Source: Anaerolineae bacterium
GTDB lineage: Bacteria; Chloroflexota; Anaerolineae; B4-G1; SLSP01
Direction: 5' to 3'
NCBI GenBank assembly: GCA_016934645.1
Contig: JAFGSL010000553.1
Span: forward strand, 1-12,291
Length of the DNA: 12,291 nucleotides
Both the position numbers and the translations under genes were made by a program. Under the pieces are notes generated by a model, which saw nothing but the letters and a program-made list of their open reading frames with translations, was not told where the DNA came from and did no database searches. Of the stretch, positions 6,941 through 12,291 are shown in pieces (positions within the stretch are counted from its first letter, which is position 1; each line of letters begins with the position of its first letter).

Positions 6941-7137
6941 GTTTTATTCTCAAGCCCTATTTTCCCCTAGTTGCTGATTTTGGCAAGCTCGCGCTTCCTA
7001 TTTGGACCATCTCTTTGCCTTTCCCATTCGCTCAAGGAGGAAGCTATGCTTCAGTAACATTGTCTTAGCCTAGATTTGACACCTGAAACGGTGCCGAGAC
7101 ACGTAATACTGAGCCCGGTGTTTTGGGCGCTTGAACC
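6941..7137. other. Intergenic region without a recognisable gene
   Basis: No coding gene was seen here. An optimal AAGGAGG (7034-7040) stands 5 bases before ATG 7046, but that frame stops after three codons (Met-Leu-Gln). Two small hairpins lie nearby: CACC/GGTG at 7080-7093 and GCCC/GGGC at 7113-7128. The stretch adjoins a transposase remnant and may be decayed sequence. Confidence 0.4.
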
Positions 7138-7359
7138 TTAACAAGCGAGCCACTTTTTGAAGATCGTCAAAGCGGTGTTGGCTTCCAGGTGCGCTGCGTT
7201 GGTCGCCAGCGCATAGCGTCCGTCCAGTGCTTGGGCACGGGCCAGGCGGTCTCGGTTGATGTGAAACGTCAACTGGCGGGCTTCATTCTCCCCGGTTAGC
7301 CCCATCTCGACCAAGTCTGTGGCCGGATTGCCGCGTTGGATACTCCCTAGTGATTGCAC
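7138..7359 (-). pseudogene. IS4/IS1634-like transposase remnant
   Basis: A 73-codon minus-strand frame contains FHINRDRLARAQALDGRYAL followed by ATNAAHLEANTALTIFKK. This pattern (arginine-rich helix, then LDGRYxLxTN and an xxIYK-like helix) is typical of the region before the last acidic catalytic residue in DDE transposases of the IS1634/IS4 group. Intact members are about 400-550 residues. Here the match ends abruptly after IFKK with WLAC and a stop, and nothing transposase-like was recognised upstream beyond about codon 20. It is therefore an internal fragment of a decayed insertion sequence and is not active. The family placement is from memory of motifs and is moderately certain. Confidence 0.6.
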
Positions 7360-7414
7360 GATTCATGATTCACCTCGCGTGCGTTTTTACTGGATATGGT
7401 GTAGAATAAGAACA

Positions 7415-7483
7415 AGACTCTATCCGAAAATTGTACCTGCAAGCGTCTGAGGTGCGTCAATAGTGAATTCTTGGATAGGTTCT
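7415..7483. repeat. MITE-like imperfect inverted repeat
   Basis: The 18 bases at 7415-7432 (AGACTCTATCCGAAAATT) match the reverse complement of 7466-7483 at 14 of 18 positions, separated by 33 bases. The 69-bp unit could be a miniature inverted-repeat element or two insertion-sequence ends brought together. It lies between the transposase remnant and the oxidoreductase ribosome-binding site. AACAAG occurs at 7411-7416 and 7485-7490 near both edges but is not placed exactly as a clean target duplication. Confidence 0.5.
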
Positions 7484-7505
7484 AAACAAGTAAAGGAGAT
7501 AATAT

Positions 7506-8753
7506 ATGCCAACAATAAAACTCGGGATTGTCGGAGCAGGATTTGTGGCGAATTTCCACACACGGGCCATCAAACAAGTACGCACCATGGAGGTCGCCGG
7601 GATTACGGCACTCAAGGGCGCAGAGGCACTTTCGGCAACGGTACAGAAGCACGGGTTGGGCGCAGGGACGGTCTACCCCAATGTGGCCGAGATGGCAAAG
7701 CATGTGGATGCCATCGCCGTCTATGTCCCCAACTTCGCGCGCGTCGAGACGGTTGAGCAAATCGTGGATGCGGTTAAGGCGGGCGCAGCACTCAAGGGCG
7801 TTATCTGCGAGAAGCCACTCGGGCGCAATGTGAAAGAGGCGCGGCGGCTCGTTGAACTGGCCAACGAGGCGGGGCTGAAAACTGCCTACTTCGAGAACCA
7901 AATCTTTATGAAGCCCATCCAGGCGCAGCTTGAACAACTTGCCCCGCTACAAAAGACAATGGGGCCACTCGCGTTAACGCGCTCATCTGAGGAGCACGGT
8001 GGGCCGCATGAGGGCTGGTTCTGGGATCCAACCCGTCAGGGTGGCGGCGTGCTGTGCGATATGGGCTGCCACAGCATCGCCGTGGGCTGGTACGCGTTGA
8101 CGCCGTTAGGCAAATCACCGACCTTCCTAGAACCAGTCTCCATCAGCGCGGAAACAGCACTGCTGAAGTGGGGTCTGCCACAATGGCGCGAGAAACTGCT
8201 CCGCGAGCGCGGCGTCGATTATACGAAGATCCCTGCCGAGGACTTCACTACCGGAATTGTCACCTTCCGCAATCCGGAGACGGGCCAACACGTCAAGGCG
8301 CAGTTCACCGACTCGTGGATGTTTGAGAAGCAAGGGTTGCGACTTTTCATGGACGGTATGGGGCCGGGCTATGCCTTCGAGGTGAATACGCTCCTGTCAT
8401 CGCTGCAAATCTTCATCGGTGACGTGGCAGCCGAGGCCATCGCCGACGCAGAGACGGCACTGGAAAAAGCAACCGCCACGCGCGGCCTACTCGCCGTCCA
8501 ACACAACGAGGCCGACCTCTACGGCTACACTGACGAGAACGAGGAGGCCGCTGCCGCCTTCCTGACGGGCAAGGACGGCTTCCTACCGTGGAGCTACGGC
8601 CTGGAGATCACCAAGTTGGTGATGGCTGGCTATATGTCCGCCGAGCGTCAAAAAACCATCGACTTGACCGATCCCGCCATCCAGCAAGAGCTGGAAACCT
8701 ACATTCCCCTCATCCAACAAGGCAAAGGCGCCGACGTTTTGCACGTATTATAG
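7506..8753 (+). CDS. Gfo/Idh/MocA family NAD(P)-dependent oxidoreductase
   Basis: This 415-residue protein belongs to the family that oxidises or reduces sugars, inositols and related polyols with NAD(P), in the cytoplasm. An N-terminal Rossmann fold is shown by KLGIVGAGFVANFH (dinucleotide loop GAGFVA at 10-15) and by VICEKPLGRN, which carries the family EKP signature (102-104). The catalytic region reads FWDPTRQGGGVLCDMGCHS (173-190), with Asp185 and His189 in the usual D-x-x-x-H positions; Met and Cys take the place of the commoner Leu and Pro. The C-terminal part is longer than in the shortest members, and the C-terminal substrate domain seems complete. AAAGGAG a few bases upstream fixes the ATG at 7506. 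The substrate is not evident. The xylose-type transporter 3 kb downstream hints at sugar catabolism, but the two are not in one obvious operon. Confidence 0.92.
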   Translation: MPTIKLGIVGAGFVANFHTRAIKQVRTMEVAGITALKGAEALSATVQKHGLGAGTVYPNVAEMAKHVDAIAVYVPNFARVETVEQIVDAVKAGAALKGVICEKPLGRNVKEARRLVELANEAGLKTAYFENQIFMKPIQAQLEQLAPLQKTMGPLALTRSSEEHGGPHEGWFWDPTRQGGGVLCDMGCHSIAVGWYALTPLGKSPTFLEPVSISAETALLKWGLPQWREKLLRERGVDYTKIPAEDFTTGIVTFRNPETGQHVKAQFTDSWMFEKQGLRLFMDGMGPGYAFEVNTLLSSLQIFIGDVAAEAIADAETALEKATATRGLLAVQHNEADLYGYTDENEEAAAAFLTGKDGFLPWSYGLEITKLVMAGYMSAERQKTIDLTDPAIQQELETYIPLIQQGKGADVLHVL

Positions 8754-8828
8754 CACTGTAACTCACGCAATGTCCACCCGAGAAATCCCACGCTATTGCG
8801 TAGGACAAGACTGTGCCAGAGAGGGCTG

Positions 8829-10214
8829 ATGGAAATCGGGACGATCCAAAAGACGATCAAGCTCTTCAAAGAGACACTCGAAGGCCTGCACGCCGATATT
8901 GCACGACTAAAGCTGGAAGGCTTGGCGATCATGGTTCACAAGGCCATGACCGTACAGGCCCGTTACTTCCACACACCGGAACACATTTTCTCGCTCTCCG
9001 ATGCATCCAATCCAATTCAGGCGCTCGCAGCCTTGTATCACGACATTGTCTATTACCAGGTCGATGAAGGATTTATCCCGGAAATCCAGACACTCATCAA
9101 CCCTTATGTACGAGAAGATGAGGGGCGGCTGTTCCTCACTGCGCACGTAGACCCTGCCGATGCCGCTTTCTCCCGCACGCTGGAGATTTTTGCCTTCAAA
9201 CCCGGACAACGACTCACCCCACTCGGAGGGCAAAACGAATTTCTCAGCGCCTTGACGCTGAACAAGAGCCTCGAAGGCATCGTCAGTGCGCAGGATCTAC
9301 TCAAGGCAATTGTTTGCATTGAGGCAACCATCCCCTTTCGCGGCATCAACGCGCAGGGAGAAAGCCCCGCCGATGTGCTCGAACGCCGGCTTTCCACCAT
9401 CAACGCCGATCACGACTATGGGATGTCCGCAGAAGAGATCGCACAGACCGTCGAAATGGCCGTCGCACTTTCCAACCGCGACGTGGCAAGTTTCGCGGAA
9501 AAAGATACAGCGCTCTTTTTGGATGGGACGTGGCTGCTGCTGCCCGAAACGAATCCCTCGCTAAGGCTCAAGGGCATCTATACCATCCGGAATTATCGCC
9601 AGGCGTTGCAGAATATGGCCGGATTTCTGAATTTCCTCGATCCCGACGTAATTTTCAACCGCTATCGCGATACACCGCCTCTGGAGACCTATACCGAGAT
9701 GGTGAGTTTGGCGCACCAGAATATCCAAACTGCGCTTGAGTATCTCAATATCAAACTACTCACTGCCGCCATCCTCGAGGCATTGGCAGAATTAACTGGC
9801 GGCGATGCACCGATGGCGCTCTTTATGGGCGATATCGATACCATCGATACAGATTACGCACACATAGAGGATTTTCTGCCGCAATCCCTGTGCCCCACAC
9901 CGGAAGAGGAAGCATCACCGATCTTCCGCCTGCTGGCGTATGGTCGCGCCAGCGCAACGAGTTTCGATATGAGCAATTCGCCTTTGTCGCTGTTCATCTA
10001 TCGCCACCTAGGGATGGAGGATACCAAACGCATGCTCAAACTTGCCGAGTCGATGTTCGATGGGCAACTAGATCCTGAAGCACTTCTTGATCAGTTACCC
10101 ACATCGCTTATCGTCCCCATTGTCACGGCTTGCGCAGTGATGGCGACCACGCGCAGTGTTGCCCTGCGCCGCTATCTGGCGCACAAAATGCCTGTCGTTG
10201 AATCCACCGTATAA
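8829..10214 (+). CDS. HD-domain protein (predicted metal-dependent phosphohydrolase-like), unknown substrate
   Basis: The 461-residue protein begins MEIGTIQKTIKLFKETLEG. Near residues 45-80 it carries RYFHTPEHIFSL and ALAALYHDIVYYQVD, the H...H...HD pattern of HD-superfamily hydrolases such as COG4339 (His48, His52, His71-Asp72). A downstream CIEATIPFRG block resembles the region that supplies the last metal ligand, but no obvious Asp/His was identified there, so catalysis is uncertain. The remaining 300 residues are mostly helical and not recognised. ATG 8829 is preferred because AGAGAGGG (8818-8825) precedes it; an in-frame TTG at 8796 has no such site. It follows the oxidoreductase by 75 bases with no terminator seen, so the two may be co-transcribed. 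A 7-bp inverted repeat (8765-8771 / 8795-8801) lies in the gap. Confidence 0.8.
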   Translation: MEIGTIQKTIKLFKETLEGLHADIARLKLEGLAIMVHKAMTVQARYFHTPEHIFSLSDASNPIQALAALYHDIVYYQVDEGFIPEIQTLINPYVREDEGRLFLTAHVDPADAAFSRTLEIFAFKPGQRLTPLGGQNEFLSALTLNKSLEGIVSAQDLLKAIVCIEATIPFRGINAQGESPADVLERRLSTINADHDYGMSAEEIAQTVEMAVALSNRDVASFAEKDTALFLDGTWLLLPETNPSLRLKGIYTIRNYRQALQNMAGFLNFLDPDVIFNRYRDTPPLETYTEMVSLAHQNIQTALEYLNIKLLTAAILEALAELTGGDAPMALFMGDIDTIDTDYAHIEDFLPQSLCPTPEEEASPIFRLLAYGRASATSFDMSNSPLSLFIYRHLGMEDTKRMLKLAESMFDGQLDPEALLDQLPTSLIVPIVTACAVMATTRSVALRRYLAHKMPVVESTV

Positions 10215-10235
10215 TTCACCAAATTAGGAGGTATG

Positions 10236-11555
10236 ATGTCAACTGAATGTACAAATCAGACTGTACCCACCACGAAGTGGGCGTCCACGAAGTGGGCGTC
10301 CACGAAGTGGGCGTCCACGAAGTGGGCCACCATCTTCACCCTCACTATCATCGGGATATTGTTCGTCGTCGGCCTGAGCATACCGCAAGAATCGGAGGCC
10401 GGCACGGTCGCACGTCAATCGCTTCTCTTTCAAAGCCCCATCGGCAATCCGGCACTCACCATCGACAAAACAGCGGATAACACCACACCGCAACCGGGCG
10501 ACATCGTAAATTACACCATCTCTTACGCCAATACCAACCTCGGATCGCAAGCTTTCAACGTGCGTCTGTACGATTTCCTGCCAGCCGGCGTGCAGTACAT
10601 CACTGCGGTACCTCTGCCTGTGTCCAGCAGTGACGGCACCCTGTTGTTCACCGTGTCATCTGTCGGACCGACAACAGCAACCACAAACATCAATGTGCAG
10701 GTACGCGTCCTACCGGGCTACGCCAGGCTTCTGAACCAGGCTTTGGTCACTGCTGATGGCGTAACTCCAACGACAGACTCACTATTGATCACGACCCTAC
10801 CGGGCACAAATCACTTAACCTTAGACAAGGAAGGTGACCTTGCGGCGTTAGCCGGAGGCGCGATAGAATACACATTGCATTGCGAAAACACCAGTCCCGT
10901 GACCTACCGCAATATCGAACTCCTCGATGTACTACCTACCGGCGCGACATTGGTGAACGCCACCATCCTGCCGGCAGAAAACACGCCACCACTGCTTAAA
11001 TGGACAGTGGGGACCCTGGCCCCAGGCGATTGGTGGGAAGTTACCCTCGTTACCACCGTACCGGCAAACGTGGGGGTGATTACGAACACAGCCTCGCTGT
11101 ACGCGCCCACACACACACCTGTACAAGCGTTGTGGGCCACCGAGGTCATCAGCGAGGGTGTCATCCTGAGAGTGGATAAAACAGGCAGTGCCGACCCCGT
11201 CAGTCGCGGCGATCCACTCATCTATACGTTGACTTACCAGAACATAGGCACAGCGTCTGCCGATGTCGTCTTGACTGACACCCTACCCACAGACGTCGTC
11301 GCTGTGGGAGCTTATCCTGCGCCAACGACTACCATCGGACAACAGTGGAAGTGGGAGGAAATTCCGACACTAGGTCCTGGAATGACAGGAACCATAGTAA
11401 TCACGACGACGGTTGGACCAGGCGCGTCAGGCACACTACACAACCATGTTGACATCGGCGCGCCAGGGGCTTGGGGGGACTCTGATGATCTCTACACCTC
11501 GATCGGGCAGCACAATCTCTACTTGCCGTTGATTCTGCGGGTGTACACACCCTAG
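10236..11555 (+). CDS. Secreted or surface protein with three DUF11 repeats
   Basis: This 439-residue protein is probably exported. Residues 1-32 hold the repeat KWAST and residues about 33-49 a hydrophobic segment (TIFTLTIIGILFVVGLSI) that would act as a signal sequence or anchor, perhaps cut near SEA-GT. Three DUF11 (CARDB-like, Ig-fold) repeats follow. Each starts with L-x-(I/L/V)DK and has the IxYT(I/L)xYxN block, an LPTG/LPAG turn and a VTT/V strand: about 74-186, 190-300 and 305-425. The C terminus is NLYLPLILRVYTP, like the short hydrophobic YLPL(V/I)L tails seen on many Chloroflexota extracellular proteins. AGGAGG at 10226-10231 touches the first ATG (10233), so the second ATG (10236), 4 bases away, is the better start. 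A role in adhesion or the cell envelope is likely, but no enzyme domain is seen. Confidence 0.88.
   Translation: MSTECTNQTVPTTKWASTKWASTKWASTKWATIFTLTIIGILFVVGLSIPQESEAGTVARQSLLFQSPIGNPALTIDKTADNTTPQPGDIVNYTISYANTNLGSQAFNVRLYDFLPAGVQYITAVPLPVSSSDGTLLFTVSSVGPTTATTNINVQVRVLPGYARLLNQALVTADGVTPTTDSLLITTLPGTNHLTLDKEGDLAALAGGAIEYTLHCENTSPVTYRNIELLDVLPTGATLVNATILPAENTPPLLKWTVGTLAPGDWWEVTLVTTVPANVGVITNTASLYAPTHTPVQALWATEVISEGVILRVDKTGSADPVSRGDPLIYTLTYQNIGTASADVVLTDTLPTDVVAVGAYPAPTTTIGQQWKWEEIPTLGPGMTGTIVITTTVGPGASGTLHNHVDIGAPGAWGDSDDLYTSIGQHNLYLPLILRVYTP
10271..10327 (+). repeat. 15-bp in-frame tandem repeat encoding KWAST
   Basis: The unit CACGAAGTGGGCGTC occurs exactly three times (10271-10285, 10286-10300, 10301-10315), followed by a 12-base partial copy. 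It encodes the repeated TKWAS in the N-terminal region of the DUF11 protein. The unit contains CCAC-GAA-GTGG, a small hairpin, and its length is a multiple of three, so gain or loss of copies would keep the frame. Confidence 0.9.
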
Positions 11556-11591
11556 ATAACGCAAGTTGCGACCGGTCCGAGAAAACGTTTC

Positions 11592-11646
11592 ACCGCAGAG
11601 AGCACGGAAGACGCTGAGAAAGCCTGTCTATCTGTCTCTCTGCGGT
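11592..11646. repeat. ACCGCAGAGAG hairpin, dispersed-type repeat
   Basis: ACCGCAGAGAG (11592-11602) is a perfect inverted repeat of CTCTCTGCGGT (11636-11646), with 33 bases between. The arm and the following AGCACGG-AAGACGCTGAGAAAG resemble the widespread ACCGCAGAG...CGCAGAG repeats seen in many environmental bacterial genomes. It follows the DUF11 stop by about 37 bases and could also serve as a weak terminator, though no T run follows. Confidence 0.6.
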
Positions 11647-11707
11647 AAATGGACATATGTCACATTGTCTATCTTTTAACATGTGGGTAATCACCAGCAA
11701 AAACCTA

Positions 11708-11736
11708 TTGACACTGCGAATAAACTATGTTATAGT
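11708..11736 (+). promoter_or_regulatory. Strong sigma70-type promoter of the sugar-binding protein gene
   Basis: A perfect TTGACA (11708-11713) and TATAGT (11731-11736, five of six) are separated by 17 bases. Transcription should start near 11743, giving a leader of about 260 bases. The -10 box is embedded in a palindrome described separately. Confidence 0.8.
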
Positions 11737-11739
11737 TTA
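11721..11739. promoter_or_regulatory. Palindromic operator candidate over the -10 box
   Basis: TAAACTAT-GTT-ATAGTTTA is an exact 8-bp inverted repeat with a 3-base centre. It covers the end of the spacer and all of the -10 element, so a dimeric protein bound here would block RNA polymerase. The regulator is unknown. Confidence 0.6.
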
Positions 11740-11742
11740 AGA

Positions 11743-12004
11743 TAGCTCCGGGAACGATACCGGTATTGTTACCGAAGTATAAGTCATCGCAATTGAAACG
11801 TATAAATCGTTCAAAACTTCACATACCATTCAAGAAATTACCAAAGGTTGCAGAAATTATAGTCTCATGTTTTGAACGGCTAAAACAATTGGTAGAGAAT
11901 TTCCCGAGTTCAGAAAGGAGGTCCAAACCAGAATATTTTGACAACCCTATAAGCGTCTTTCCCAATCTCAAAAACTCACAATTTAATCACAGGAGGAAAT
12001 AGAA
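11743..12004 (+). other. AT-rich leader of the sugar-binding protein gene
   Basis: This 260-base leader is clearly more AT-rich than its neighbours. One frame is open from TTG 11766 to TAG 12000-12002 (78 codons, basic product) but has no ribosome-binding site or ATG and starts inside an operator candidate, so it is not called as a gene. An AAAGGAGG motif at 11914-11921 has no start codon after it. No known riboswitch or RNA family was recognised. Confidence 0.4.
11753..11770. promoter_or_regulatory. Second palindromic operator candidate at about +11 to +28
   Basis: AACGATACCGGTATTGTT is an 18-bp palindrome with one mismatched pair and a perfect ATACCGGTAT core with a central CG. Position, size and central CG resemble LacI-family operators placed just downstream of a promoter. 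The family assignment is an inference. The CGGTA-TTGT-TACCG hairpin at 11761-11774 overlaps it. Confidence 0.6.
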
Positions 12005-12291
12005 ATGTCTCGTACAGTTTCCCGGTCTTTGATGACTATTCTCATTGTGGCCATGCTTTTGACCAGCCTCGCTGGTTGCAAAGGCAGCGGCAAAACCAAG
12101 GTCGGTCTGTCGTTCTCCGATTTCGCGACTGAGCGATGGAAGAACGAAGAAATACTGATGACCAAGTTACTGGAAGAAAAAGGCTACGAAGTGATCTCCC
12201 AGGAAGCGGCGCACGACGTGAAGCTGCAAAACGACCAGATTGACAACATGGTCACGCAGGGCGTCAAGGCCATCATCATCGTGGCTGAAGA
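12005..12291 (+). CDS. Sugar ABC transporter substrate-binding lipoprotein, XylF-like (N-terminal part)
   Basis: The first 95 residues show a lipoprotein signal peptide: a basic start (MSRTVSRS), a hydrophobic core (LMTILIVAMLLT) and the lipobox SLAGC with Cys25 as the lipidated residue. The mature part begins the periplasmic-binding fold with KVGLSFSDFATERWKNE, close to the KIGLSxxxxxxERW motif of D-xylose-binding protein XylF and relatives. QNDQIDNMVTQGVKAIIIVAE then follows, the second conserved block of this family. The protein should catch a pentose or related sugar outside the membrane and deliver it to permease and ATPase subunits, expected beyond the right edge. AGGAGG at 11991-11996 fixes the ATG. 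The promoter and two operator candidates upstream suggest repression lifted by the sugar. Xylose specificity is probable but not proven by the N-terminal part alone. Confidence 0.88.
   Translation, partial: MSRTVSRSLMTILIVAMLLTSLAGCKGSGKTKVGLSFSDFATERWKNEEILMTKLLEEKGYEVISQEAAHDVKLQNDQIDNMVTQGVKAIIIVAE

Noticed and set aside
7076..7109. TTGACA at 7076-7081 as a promoter
   Set aside because: The nearest -10-like sequence (TAATAC at 7104) gives a 22-base spacer, too long for a normal sigma70 promoter.
7482..7937. Minus-strand open frame of 151 codons at the start of the oxidoreductase gene
   Set aside because: It is antisense to a strong Gfo/Idh/MocA gene with a good ribosome-binding site, and its product has no recognisable motif.
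8796..8828. Upstream TTG start for the HD-domain protein
   Set aside because: It lacks a ribosome-binding site, while ATG 8829 is preceded by AGAGAGGG.
10271..10327. CRISPR-like array
   Set aside because: The units are contiguous 15-mers with no spacers and lie inside a coding frame.
11766..12002. 78-codon open frame in the leader of the sugar-binding protein gene
   Set aside because: It begins with TTG inside an operator candidate, has no ribosome-binding site and a low-complexity basic product, and ends just before the real ATG. An open frame of this length has roughly a 2% chance per frame, so it is not strong evidence.

Overview
The window looks like a chromosomal segment of a Chloroflexota bacterium, probably Anaerolineae or Caldilineae. 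This is an inference from gene style. The clues are a DUF11-repeat surface protein ending in a YLPLILR-type tail, a NarL-type sensor kinase behind a YchF-like P-loop protein, a PA14 fragment, a Gfo/Idh/MocA oxidoreductase and a XylF-like binding lipoprotein. No rRNA, tRNA or CRISPR array was seen.

Layout: (1) At the left edge two tandem, closely related ATP-grasp ligase genes run on the minus strand, coupled by a TGATG stop/start overlap; the second runs off the window. (2) 1481-2035 holds a GC-rich hairpin, a repeat-rich stretch and a truncated PA14 fragment on the minus strand. (3) 2051-2537 is a promoter and a short response-regulator receiver domain that lacks nearly all of its phosphorylation residues. 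(4) 2538-6651 is a plus-strand transcription unit: promoter, structured leader, YchF-like ATPase/GTPase, a membrane GAF histidine kinase of the HisKA_3 type, an overlapping multi-pass membrane protein, and a strong intrinsic terminator. (5) 6668-7505 carries a small tail-anchored-type membrane protein, an IS4/IS1634-like transposase remnant and a MITE-like inverted repeat, so it looks like a site of past insertion and decay. (6) 7506-11555 holds a Gfo/Idh/MocA oxidoreductase, an HD-domain protein and a secreted DUF11 protein with an in-frame 15-bp tandem repeat at its N terminus. (7) 11556-12291 has a dispersed-type hairpin repeat, then a consensus-like promoter with two palindromes that look like operators, an AT-rich leader and the start of a sugar (xylose-type) ABC transporter binding lipoprotein.

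The signals most worth following are the double-palindrome control region of the sugar-binding protein, the degenerate receiver, the tandem ATP-grasp pair, the linkage of a YchF-like protein to a sensor kinase with no partner regulator, and the KWAST repeat. I saw no unmistakable new defence or biosynthetic system.
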